A program made the position numbers and the translations under genes. A DNA stretch of 11,319 nucleotides from an uncultured Oscillibacter sp. (GTDB lineage: Bacteria; Bacillota; Clostridia; Oscillospirales; Oscillospiraceae), in NCBI GenBank assembly GCA_905233795.1, contig CAJOFP010000084.1, positions 1-11,319 on the forward strand. Direction: 5' to 3'. Below the pieces are notes generated by a model that made no database searches, was not told where the DNA came from, and saw only the letters and a list, made by a program, of their open reading frames with translations. Shown here piece after piece: positions 4,475 to 11,319 of the stretch (the stretch's first letter is position 1; every line of letters begins with the position of its first letter).

Positions 4475-6727
4475 ATGCCGAAAAAAAAACAGCCGGAGAA
4501 TATCCGGCCAAAAGTAAATAATCCGAATGTAATGGGACTGCGGGCGGCGGTACTCGAACAGCCAATCACGGAAACGCTTGAGAGTAATTATATGCCGTAT
4601 GCCATGAGCGTGATTGTCTCGCGGGCCATTCCTGAAATCGACGGGTTTAAACCGTCGCACAGAAAATTGTTATACACGATGTATAATATGGGCTTATTAA
4701 ATAAAGCCCGGACAAAATCGGCGAATATCGTCGGACAGACCATGAGATTAAATCCCCACGGCGACGCCGCGATTTATGACACAATGGTGAGACTGTCACG
4801 GGGATATGGCGCTTTATTGACGCCGTTTGTGGATTCCAAAGGCAATTTCGGCAAATCGTATTCACGGGATATGTCATGGGCCGCGCCGCGCTATACGGAA
4901 GCGAAATTGACGGCGATCTGTCAGGAATTATTCCGGGATATAGATCATGACACGGTGGATTTTGTGGATAATTACGACGCGACCATGAAAGAGCCGGTTT
5001 TATTGCCGACGACGTTTCCGAATATATTAGTCAGCGCGAACAGCGGTATTGCCGTCGGGATGGCGTCGCAATTTTGCGGATTTAATTTAAAAGAAGTCTG
5101 TGAAACGACAATCGCGTATTTAAAAAACCCGGATTGCGATTTATTATCGACGCTTCCCGCGCCGGATTTCCCGACCGGCGGCGAATTGTTATGGGACGCG
5201 GCGGCAATCAAAGAAATTTACGAAACGGGCCGGGGCGGTGTGCGCGTAAGGGCGAAATGGGAATATATCAAATCCGGGAATTTGATTGAAATCACGGAGA
5301 TTCCATATTCAACGACAGTAGAGGCGATTCTGGATAAAACGGCGGATTTAATCAAAGCCGGGAAAGCGAAAGAAATTGCCGATATGCGCGACGAAACGGA
5401 TTTGTCGGGATTAAAATTAACGATTGATTTAAAACGCGGCGCGGACGCCAATAAATTAATGGCGAAATTATTTAAATCCACATCGCTGGAGGATTCATTC
5501 GCGTGTAATTTTAATGTTTTAATCGCCGGTATCCCGAAAGTATTGGGCGTCCGGGAGATTTTGCGCGAGTGGACTTCATGGCGTATGGAATCCGTCAGAC
5601 GGCGCGTATATTTTGTATTAAACAAGCAAAAAGACAAATTGCATTTATTAGAAGGTCTGAAAGAAATTTTACTGGATTTGGACAAGGCGATTAAAATTAT
5701 ACGCGAGACGGAAAGAGAATCGGAAGTCACGGCGAATTTAATGATAGAATTTGGCATTGACGAAATACAGGCGGAATATATATCTGAGATAAAATTAAGA
5801 AATATAAATCGAGAATATATATTAAAACGCGTACAGGAAACGGAAGAATTACAAAAAGAAATCGCGGATTTGGAAGAAATATTAAACGATCCCAAGAGAA
5901 TCAGGAAGATTATAATCGACGAGTTAAAAGCCGTCATAAAAAAATACGGCGAACCCAGACGGACGGAAATTTTATATAATTATAATAATACGACCGCACA
6001 GGAGGAAGAGCCGGAGGAAGAATATCCGGTAAAAATATTCTTATCGCGTGAGGGCTATTTCAAGAAAATCACGCCTTTGTCGTTACGCATGGGCGGGGAG
6101 CAGAAATATAAAGACGGCGACGAATTAAGACAGAGTTTTGAGACGATGTCAAACGCCGAAATCATGTTTGTCACAAATCAATGCCAGATATATAAAACGC
6201 GGTTGGGAGAGTTCGCTGATACAAAAGCCAGCGCGATGGGCGATTATTTACCCGGTAAATTAAATTTAGCCGACGGCGAAAATATTATATATGCCATTCT
6301 GCCGGGAGATTATACGGGATATTTATTATTTTTCTATCAGAACGGCAAAGCGGCGCGGGTACCGTTATCGGCGTATCAAACGGCGTCGAACCGGCGTAAA
6401 TTAACCGGCGCGTATTCCGACAAATCGCCGTTGATAGATATAATCAAATTAGACGCCGGAACGGAATCGGATATTGCCGTATATTCATCTGACAATCGCT
6501 GTTTTGTATTCAATTCGATTTTATTGGAGCCGAAAGCGACGCGGACTACACAAGGCGTCATGATTTTAACGGCGAAAGCGAAACGCGAGTTAATACGCGC
6601 CTGTTTATTAGAACAATCCGAAATCGTCAACGCGTCCCGGTATCGGGTCAGAACCGTTCCGTCGTCGGGGATTGTCTTAAAACCGGAGGACGCCGAAGAA
6701 AAACAGTTTCAGTTAGATAATATATAA
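4475..6727 (+). CDS. parC: Type IIA topoisomerase A subunit (ParC/GyrA-like)
   Basis: This 750-aa protein is the DNA breakage-reunion subunit that partners the B subunit upstream. Conserved landmarks are YAMSVIVSRAIPEIDGFKPSHRKLLYTMY (42-70), NPHGDAAIYDTMVRLSR (93-109) and APRYTEAKL with the catalytic Tyr140 (codon 4892-4894). A coiled-coil tower region follows (about 380-500). The C-terminal third (about 517-730) is a degenerate beta-pinwheel without a QRRGGKG-like GyrA box, which points to a topoisomerase-IV-like decatenase more than a gyrase; that choice is inference. An in-frame TAG at 4469 fixes the start at 4475. The ribosome site is weak (ACGGAAAA). No defect is visible, in contrast to its broken B partner. 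Unless a B subunit is supplied from elsewhere, it cannot work as a complete enzyme. Confidence 0.9.
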   Translation: MPKKKQPENIRPKVNNPNVMGLRAAVLEQPITETLESNYMPYAMSVIVSRAIPEIDGFKPSHRKLLYTMYNMGLLNKARTKSANIVGQTMRLNPHGDAAIYDTMVRLSRGYGALLTPFVDSKGNFGKSYSRDMSWAAPRYTEAKLTAICQELFRDIDHDTVDFVDNYDATMKEPVLLPTTFPNILVSANSGIAVGMASQFCGFNLKEVCETTIAYLKNPDCDLLSTLPAPDFPTGGELLWDAAAIKEIYETGRGGVRVRAKWEYIKSGNLIEITEIPYSTTVEAILDKTADLIKAGKAKEIADMRDETDLSGLKLTIDLKRGADANKLMAKLFKSTSLEDSFACNFNVLIAGIPKVLGVREILREWTSWRMESVRRRVYFVLNKQKDKLHLLEGLKEILLDLDKAIKIIRETERESEVTANLMIEFGIDEIQAEYISEIKLRNINREYILKRVQETEELQKEIADLEEILNDPKRIRKIIIDELKAVIKKYGEPRRTEILYNYNNTTAQEEEPEEEYPVKIFLSREGYFKKITPLSLRMGGEQKYKDGDELRQSFETMSNAEIMFVTNQCQIYKTRLGEFADTKASAMGDYLPGKLNLADGENIIYAILPGDYTGYLLFFYQNGKAARVPLSAYQTASNRRKLTGAYSDKSPLIDIIKLDAGTESDIAVYSSDNRCFVFNSILLEPKATRTTQGVMILTAKAKRELIRACLLEQSEIVNASRYRVRTVPSSGIVLKPEDAEEKQFQLDNI

Positions 6728-6748
6728 TAATATAATATATAATTATAA

Positions 6749-6791
6749 AAAATCCCCCGTAAACGGCGCGAACCGTCTCACGGGGGATTTT
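6749..6791. terminator. Bidirectional terminator between convergent blocks
   Basis: AAAATCCCCCGT (6749-6760) and ACGGGGGATTTT (6780-6791) are perfect 12-bp reverse complements. The loop has a small inner stem (ACGG 6763-6766, CCGT 6773-6776). A-runs on one side and T-runs on the other allow it to stop both the topoisomerase transcript and the leftward ABC/amidase transcript. Confidence 0.9.
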
Positions 6792-6837
6792 CAGCGCGTT
6801 AAAATATCAAGCCGGGAAAAGATAGGGGATTGCCGCA

Positions 6838-7008
6838 TTACTGATAGCGATATTGACGCCCGGTATACTGATCCACACAGCGGAAGAACATTTCCCGATC
6901 CCGAAACTCCATCAGGCAACTGTCTTTCTCCTCATGGAAAGATATAATCCGGTTTTGATTGTCAACCCAGATTCTCCATACGGGCGTGTCTTGTCTGACT
7001 TTTTCCAT
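6838..7008 (-). CDS. 56-aa protein of unknown function
   Basis: A short ORF starting MEKVRQDTPVWRIWVDNQ and ending CVDQYTGRQYRYQ. It has an AGGGGAAG ribosome site 7 nt upstream of its ATG, and codon use like its neighbours. It is soluble in character, with no membrane segment and no signal peptide; Trp, Arg, Asp/Glu and Tyr are frequent and Cys occurs twice (C31, C44). The pattern WRIWVDNQNRIISFHEEKDS suggests a small beta-rich fold, but I do not recognise a family. It lies 57 nt after the amidase gene on the same strand, with no terminator between, and directly before the shared terminator at 6749-6791. It is therefore probably the last gene of the ABC/amidase operon, or has its own start in the A/T-only spacer 7022-7073. 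Confidence 0.7.
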   Translation of the reverse strand: MEKVRQDTPVWRIWVDNQNRIISFHEEKDSCLMEFRDREMFFRCVDQYTGRQYRYQ

Positions 7009-7065
7009 AATATTCTTCCCCTTTATATATAATAATATAAAATATTAAATATAATATTTAATTAT

Positions 7066-7680
7066 TTAATTTTGATACGCCGCGACATCGCTTTTTAAAT
7101 TCTCCCACGCCTCCGGATTCTCGACGTAATATTTCGGGCATATTTTACCGGTCACGTCATAATGGCGTATTAAATCCGCTTCGGGATTTAAATCAAATTC
7201 GTTACACAGCCAAGAGGATAATTTTATCAGGCTTTGATAAGTAATATTTGAAAATTCGCCGGACTTGTCCGGGTGACAGACTTCAATCGAAATCGTATCG
7301 CTGTTTCTGTGATTGGACGCGTAAGAGATTTCCGTCAATGGGATACATTGGATGATTTCGCCGTTTAAGCCTATTAGCTGATTCGCCAGCGACGCGAAAT
7401 AATTGCGATTGCCTTTCGCGCTTGATCCGGGATTGCCGACGTAATGAATGACGATATTATTGACGCGTTCCAGCCAGCGTCCCGGACGCGAATATGGATT
7501 CACGGGAATAAAATCCTGTTTGATATAATCCGGGAGTTCGATATTATATCCGGGGAGCCGGGTCGGAACATTGTCCGACCCGGTGTCTTGATCCGGAAAC
7601 AAGGCGGAAAATATCGCCGCGCTTAATAATAAAATCGCGCAAATCGTCAGAATTTTCGGCGGTTTGGATTTTGTTTTCAT
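7066..7680 (-). CDS. Membrane-anchored N-acetylmuramoyl-L-alanine amidase (Amidase_2)
   Basis: This enzyme should cut the bond between N-acetylmuramic acid and L-alanine in peptidoglycan. The 204-aa protein starts with a short basic segment and one hydrophobic helix (residues about 9-28), so it is anchored in the membrane with its catalytic domain outside. Residues about 70-195 match the Amidase_2/PGRP fold. The zinc ligands are H79 (NIVIHYVGN), H173 (IRHYDVTGK) and C181 (KICPKYY), as in T7 lysozyme, with K179 in the conserved place before the Cys-Pro. SYASNHRNSDTISIEVCH carries the usual substrate-side residues. Its ATG overlaps the permease stop by 4 bp and its own ribosome site is weak, so translation is coupled. 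Being encoded inside a YtrA/ABC operon is unusual and suggests the transporter and wall cleavage act together. Confidence 0.9.
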   Translation of the reverse strand: MKTKSKPPKILTICAILLLSAAIFSALFPDQDTGSDNVPTRLPGYNIELPDYIKQDFIPVNPYSRPGRWLERVNNIVIHYVGNPGSSAKGNRNYFASLANQLIGLNGEIIQCIPLTEISYASNHRNSDTISIEVCHPDKSGEFSNITYQSLIKLSSWLCNEFDLNPEADLIRHYDVTGKICPKYYVENPEAWENLKSDVAAYQN

Positions 7681-9806
7681 TCCGCGTATTCAGGGACGGC
7701 GATTACATGTCCGTCTGCGTAATCTTCCCAATATCCATGATCATATTCATAAGCGTCCCAATCTTGCGCTATCTGATCCCGTTCCTGCCAGATTTTATTC
7801 ATTTCTTTTATCGTGATTAAATCGTCATCTTGAATCAAATCCAAATCGCGCAGACATTTCAGCGTGTGCCGCATATCCGGCCATATGTGTATATTTAACA
7901 TATCATAACTGTAAGAATCGGGAAATTCTTCCCTGACAGGATTTTTAGAACGGAAACGCAACATTAACTGCATGGCATAGCGTTGACCTTCATCCCGGAA
8001 CCAGCTTGTATTGCCCCATGTTCCCTCGTCGGCGTCCCGCCGTACCGCGTCCCACAGACGCGCCGCCTCACGGCTGTTCAAATCCAATGACGCGTCACGC
8101 TTCATAAGCGTTAAATAAGAGCCGTTACTGAGAATATAATTCTCGTTATCAATCCGCAGGCGGATATATTTCATATCGCGGCTGTTCAGTAATTGATTTA
8201 ACTTGCCATCATACGTTTCCGGCGCTTCCACGCGGTCTTTCGTGATATATAACGGGTAATAGCGTTCGATAACTTTACCGGATTTCAACGAATAAGTGAT
8301 TGAAACAGATACCCAGTCCCATAAATTTTCCTGTTCGTCGGATTCGCTGTCGCTATAAACCGGGAACGGCTGAAAATTCAGAATATAATCCTGATCCTGT
8401 ATAATTGTCCGGTGTAAATCGCGGATTTGTTCAATCAGTTCGCTGTCGTTGTTTTTTCCGGGCGTCAGGAGATAAAAATTGCCGTCCGCGCGGAAAGTCA
8501 TGTCAATTAATTGATCCGTCTCCGGGACGCGCCGTCCGACGCCGAATATATCAAAATATAAAACCGAAGTAAAAATCACACATCCCAGCGCGACCGCGCC
8601 CAATCCCCGGAGACTGGATTTCGTGAACACGCGCAAAGATTTCGCTAACATCATGGCTGTAGCGTAATAGCCCAAAGCCCCGGCGGCTATCATACAGAGT
8701 ATCATGGGAATGAGCGCGTAACGCATAGGCTCGTCAAACGAGTTGACAAGAATAATATATAATATCTGCCCGCCGCCGATAGCCATTAAAGCCGTGACGC
8801 CATATTGAAATACCGGTTTGCCCCAGCTGACGGCGATTACATCCCCGGCGGATTCGCTCCGGCGATATTTGTATAATAACCACGCGATATATAATAAAAT
8901 CAAGCCGATTAAAACATATACGCCGATGATCCACGCGCCTTTTAATTCCACGGATTTTAAAACCCGATCCGTATAATAGTCCATATCGGAATTTGTTATC
9001 TTGGTTTCGTCATACTCAGAGACGACGAATATAGAACGCATAAGATAAATGGTCGGGGAGAAAAATCCCAAAATGCCTGTGTAGGCGTTGTTTGTCGAGA
9101 GACCGAAGATCATACCGGTGGCAAATGCCGTAATCGCCGTATCCACGAAGAATTGTAAAAAATGCAGGAAGAAATATAATAAAGGCAAAGCGGCGATATG
9201 ACCGGTCAGAAAGGCGGCGGCTGTCGCGGTTGTAAAGTAGAAAAATCCCTCCCCGGCGACGCATAAAACAGTGATCAATAAACCTTTCGCGTCGAACGCG
9301 CCGCCTAAAATAGATAATATCACGCAGGCGCCGCCGGTTATCAGACAGGGAATGATAATCATAGCAAGACCGGACAGAAAATTCGTGAAAAATAGACTTT
9401 CGCGGCGTATCGGCAGACTGTGCATCATGCCGACGGCGCGGGAATTGTATAAATAGCCCCATACGCACATGGCGCATATAATCGCGTAACTCAGCATAAC
9501 GATGGGGACAACATAGCAAACAGTCTCGTAATATAATTGCGTGAAGCGCGGCGGGGTCATATCTCCGCCGTAACGGAACATCCCGCTGATTAAACTCAGG
9601 GGGAATATGACAGTCAGCGACGCCAAGAACCATAACGGCCAGAAACGCGTTAAATTTTTGATAAACAATCCCTTGTGAATCAATCCGCCGAATAAGCCGG
9701 ATTGATTTTCCCCGGACGCGTTTTTAATAATATTCGCGGGATTATCGGGCGTTTGATTGCGATTTTGATTATATTTCGGATTAAATGAGAATATCTTTGA
9801 CGGCAT
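7677..9806 (-). CDS. ABC transporter permease with extracytoplasmic C-terminal domain
   Basis: A 709-aa integral membrane protein that pairs with the ATPase encoded just upstream. After a polar N-terminus (1-50) I count about nine hydrophobic segments: roughly 56-76, 98-118, 145-169, 176-200, 204-232, 291-313, 335-353, 362-388 and 401-420. From about 421 to the end it is hydrophilic, with many Asp, Tyr and Arg residues, and probably faces the outside. This plan, a YtrC/D-type permease with a long C-terminal domain, is common in Clostridia; I believe the domain is called DUF6449, but could not check. The substrate is unknown; the context suggests cell-wall stress or antibiotic response. The start at 9806 lies 26 bp inside the ATPase gene and has GGGAGG 9 nt upstream. 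It ends in a 4-bp overlap with the amidase gene. Confidence 0.88.
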   Translation of the reverse strand: MPSKIFSFNPKYNQNRNQTPDNPANIIKNASGENQSGLFGGLIHKGLFIKNLTRFWPLWFLASLTVIFPLSLISGMFRYGGDMTPPRFTQLYYETVCYVVPIVMLSYAIICAMCVWGYLYNSRAVGMMHSLPIRRESLFFTNFLSGLAMIIIPCLITGGACVILSILGGAFDAKGLLITVLCVAGEGFFYFTTATAAAFLTGHIAALPLLYFFLHFLQFFVDTAITAFATGMIFGLSTNNAYTGILGFFSPTIYLMRSIFVVSEYDETKITNSDMDYYTDRVLKSVELKGAWIIGVYVLIGLILLYIAWLLYKYRRSESAGDVIAVSWGKPVFQYGVTALMAIGGGQILYIILVNSFDEPMRYALIPMILCMIAAGALGYYATAMMLAKSLRVFTKSSLRGLGAVALGCVIFTSVLYFDIFGVGRRVPETDQLIDMTFRADGNFYLLTPGKNNDSELIEQIRDLHRTIIQDQDYILNFQPFPVYSDSESDEQENLWDWVSVSITYSLKSGKVIERYYPLYITKDRVEAPETYDGKLNQLLNSRDMKYIRLRIDNENYILSNGSYLTLMKRDASLDLNSREAARLWDAVRRDADEGTWGNTSWFRDEGQRYAMQLMLRFRSKNPVREEFPDSYSYDMLNIHIWPDMRHTLKCLRDLDLIQDDDLITIKEMNKIWQERDQIAQDWDAYEYDHGYWEDYADGHVIAVPEYAE

Positions 9807-10686
9807 AATCCGCGCCTCCCATCTCGTAAATAAAAATTTCTTCCAGCGTCAACGGAATCGCGTCGATTAAAACCGGCTGATATTGCGCCAGACGCGTTTC
9901 AGCCTCTTGCGGATTCATGCGTAAAATCAGCGTGTGAACCCGTCCGACTTTCGATGTATGCAATACGGGAATATTTTTTTCGATTTCCGGGGGTATCTCG
10001 TCGCCGTCCGGGAATACGACCTGCAATTTGACCATGTTATCCTGAAGCGATTCAAGAGCGCGTTCCAGCAATACTTTTCCGTGATCCATAATGCCGACGT
10101 GATCGCATACGTCCTCCAATTCGCGTAAGTTATGCGAACTGACAAGCACCGTCACGCCGCGTTGCGTCACTTCGCCCATGACCAGCGACCAGACCTGACG
10201 GCGCATAACGGGATCAAGACCGTCCACAGGTTCGTCCAAGATTAAATAATCCGGCATACACGACAGCGACAGCCAAAACGCCACTTGTTTTTGCATACCC
10301 TTGCTTAAACGCCGGACAACTTTTTTCTCGTCGATTTGAAAGACTTCTTTTAATTTTTCATAGCGTTCCATAGAAAAATTGGGATAAAAACTCTGATAAA
10401 ATTTGCACATATCGCGTATGGACGCGGGATTAAAATAAAACCAGTCATCGGGAATCACGGCGCAGCGGGATTTTAACGCCGCGTTTTCCCATATATTTTG
10501 ATTATCAATCTGAATTTCCCCGGCGTCCTGTTTATAAATCCCGGTCAGGCAGCGGATTAAAGTCGATTTTCCCGCGCCGTTGGGTCCGACAAGCCCGTAC
10601 ACGCTCCCGGCGGGAACGGTCAGCGACGCCCCGTCGAGGGCGGGGAAGCCGTCGAATTTTTTGATAACATCCTGTACGGCAATCAT
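9781..10686 (-). CDS. ABC transporter ATP-binding protein (YtrB-like)
   Basis: The 301-aa ATPase that powers the permease encoded after it. All nucleotide-binding motifs are present: Walker A GPNGAGKST (34-42), signature LSKGMQKQ (127-134), Walker B YLILDEP (147-153), D-loop GLDP (156-159) and the switch His185 in SSHNL. The Q-loop region reads VIPDDWFYFNP, lacking the usual Gln, which is typical of YtrB-like ATPases. Residues after about 215 form a small C-terminal extension ending in TLEEIFIYEMGG, the classic end of drug- and bacteriocin-type ABC ATPases. A strong AAGGAGG lies before the ATG, and the start overlaps the GntR stop by 4 bp. Together with the GntR gene this is the standard ytrA-ytrB pair. 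Confidence 0.93.
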   Translation of the reverse strand: MIAVQDVIKKFDGFPALDGASLTVPAGSVYGLVGPNGAGKSTLIRCLTGIYKQDAGEIQIDNQNIWENAALKSRCAVIPDDWFYFNPASIRDMCKFYQSFYPNFSMERYEKLKEVFQIDEKKVVRRLSKGMQKQVAFWLSLSCMPDYLILDEPVDGLDPVMRRQVWSLVMGEVTQRGVTVLVSSHNLRELEDVCDHVGIMDHGKVLLERALESLQDNMVKLQVVFPDGDEIPPEIEKNIPVLHTSKVGRVHTLILRMNPQEAETRLAQYQPVLIDAIPLTLEEIFIYEMGGADYAVKDILI

Positions 10687-11063
10687 GCTTTGTCCTCCTT
10701 GGAATCACGTGTATTATGATTTATGATTTCGATTAACTCTTCCGGTTTTACGCCTAAAAATAACAGTTCGGCGATTATATCCCGAAGTTTTGAGATTAAC
10801 TCATCCCGGCGCTTGCCCCCGGCGTCAATCGCGCCGGAGGCGAAGCTCCCCTTGCCGGGTATGGAATAAATATATCCCTCGCGTTCCAGTTCCGTATAAG
10901 CGCGCTGAATCGTATTGGGATTGATAGAAAGCTGAGTCGCCAGCGTCCGCACGGAGGGCAGGCGTTCATCGGGCGGCAACGCGCCTGTGACAATCAGCCG
11001 TTTGAGCCCCTCGCGGATTTGTTCATATATAGGCCGGGAATCCCGGTAATTTAAATTAATCAT
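10683..11063 (-). CDS. GntR-family repressor, YtrA subfamily
   Basis: A 126-aa transcription factor. Residues 1-73 are a winged helix-turn-helix of the GntR type (RPIYEQIREGLKRLIVTGAL, LPSVRTLATQLSINPNTIQRAY, GYIYSIPGKGSF). Residues about 80-126 form the short two-helix tail of the YtrA subfamily, with no large ligand domain. Such regulators usually repress the ABC operon they head and are released by wall-active antibiotics; the signal here is not known. The start codon is 7 nt after the stop of a 31-aa ORF, and only a weak ribosome site is seen (GGGACGG), so translation probably depends on that ORF. A palindrome at 11287-11309 is the likely operator. Confidence 0.93.
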   Translation of the reverse strand: MINLNYRDSRPIYEQIREGLKRLIVTGALPPDERLPSVRTLATQLSINPNTIQRAYTELEREGYIYSIPGKGSFASGAIDAGGKRRDELISKLRDIIAELLFLGVKPEELIEIINHNTRDSKEDKA

Positions 11064-11070
11064 GATTTTT

Positions 11071-11166
11071 TCACCGTCCCGGCCAAGTCGCGGCCATTGT
11101 CAGACCCGTTGTCACGCTCAAAGCGATAAAAAGATTGATAATAAATGTCATAGATATATCCAGCAT
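11071..11166 (-). CDS. 31-aa hydrophobic leader peptide of the ytrA-like operon
   Basis: A tiny ORF beginning MLDISMTFIINLFIALSVTT and ending TWPGR. Residues about 6-26 would form one membrane helix; the only charged residues are D3 and R31. It has the best ribosome site in the operon, GGAGGT 8 nt before the ATG, and its stop lies 7 nt before the GntR start, so it is very likely translated and couples GntR translation. In Bacillus subtilis the ytrA operon also starts with a tiny ORF, ytrG; this one holds the same place, though I cannot show that the sequences are related. It could be a leader peptide, a small membrane partner of the permease, or both. Confidence 0.6.
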   Translation of the reverse strand: MLDISMTFIINLFIALSVTTGLTMAATWPGR

Positions 11167-11252
11167 AATCGCACACCTCCGGAAAAATCTTCCGTCTCTC
11201 TATATTTATTTGTTTATTTGATTATTTATATTTTTATAATTTTGCTTGGCGC

Positions 11253-11306
11253 GTATCGTGTGTATAAATTGTATGAATTGTATTAACTGTATTAAGTGTT
11301 TTAGTA
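11253..11306. repeat. Six degenerate 9-bp tandem repeats
   Basis: Successive 9-mers read GTATCGTGT, GTATAAATT, GTATGAATT, GTATTAACT, GTATTAAGT and GTTTTAGTA. The first five all begin GTAT; the consensus is roughly GTATnAAnT. The last units overlap the palindrome at 11287-11309, so the array may be decayed copies of an operator half-site. Confidence 0.5.
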
Positions 11307-11309
11307 CAG
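11287..11309. promoter_or_regulatory. Probable operator of the YtrA-like repressor
   Basis: A 23-bp interrupted palindrome, CTGTATTAA then 5 bp then TTAGTACAG. The arms match at eight of nine positions (one T/G pair breaks symmetry) with perfect CTGTA/TACAG ends. Size and spacing suit a dimeric GntR-family winged helix, and it lies upstream of the operon that encodes such a repressor. No experimental support. Confidence 0.55.
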
Positions 11310-11319
11310 CAAGTATAGC

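Larger units (their letters stand above)
11167..11319 (-). promoter_or_regulatory. Upstream region of the ytrA-like operon
   Basis: No gene is seen here. From left to right it holds the ribosome site of the 31-aa ORF, an A/T-rich leader (about 11195-11243), a run of 9-bp repeats (11253-11306) and the palindrome at 11287-11309. I could not fit a -35/-10 pair with good spacing on the minus strand; the promoter may overlap the palindrome with weak hexamers or lie past the window edge. Confidence 0.5.

Noticed and set aside
5218..5937. 239-codon minus-strand ORF inside the parC-like gene
   Set aside because: It is antisense to conserved topoisomerase sequence; its Ser/Ile/Asn-rich product is a mirror of the sense codons.
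9016..9633. 205-codon minus-strand ORF inside the permease gene
   Set aside because: It is an alternate frame of the permease gene, rich in Arg and Asp, without a ribosome site or any recognisable domain.

Overview
The window looks like chromosomal DNA of an endospore-forming Clostridia-type Firmicute. It carries a full-length Spo0A, Gram-positive Shine-Dalgarno sites, a YtrA-type GntR/ABC operon and class-typical type IIA topoisomerase genes. A gut or rumen relative of the Oscillospiraceae is my guess, but the sequence alone does not fix the family. Coding DNA has moderate GC. Several intergenic spacers are runs of pure A/T, the longest 89 bases. No tRNA, rRNA, CRISPR array, insertion sequence or phage gene is visible.

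Layout. 1-450 has no protein gene. It holds a palindromic -35 hexamer (TTGCAA) that can serve promoters in both directions: one fires left out of the window, the other could make an RNA of about 65 nt ending at a terminator near 204. A 10-bp hairpin follows, then a two-way terminator that closes spo0A. spo0A (451-1212, minus) is followed by a 453-bp divergent regulatory region. That region has a sigma-A-like promoter for each side, two exact and two near-exact 0A boxes, and an 11-bp inverted repeat. To the right lies a ParE/GyrB-like subunit broken by a frameshift (1666-3683), a Phd-type antitoxin with a PIN toxin (3732-4411), and an intact ParC/GyrA-like subunit (4475-6727). A two-way terminator (6749-6791) ends this rightward block and the leftward block that meets it.

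The leftward block reads from the right end: a 31-aa hydrophobic ORF, a YtrA-like GntR repressor, an ABC ATPase, a large permease with a C-terminal extracytoplasmic domain, a membrane-anchored Amidase_2 enzyme, and a 56-aa unknown protein. Overlaps of 4, 26 and 4 bp show one translationally coupled operon. A palindrome at 11287-11309 upstream is the likely operator. This arrangement recalls Bacillus ytrGABCDEF, a cell-wall-stress operon that also starts with a tiny ORF. The built-in peptidoglycan amidase strengthens a cell-wall role.

The points most worth checking are the broken B subunit beside an intact A subunit with a toxin-antitoxin pair between them, the tiny ORFs at both ends of the ABC/amidase operon, the Spo0A-box cluster, and the divergent promoters near the left edge.
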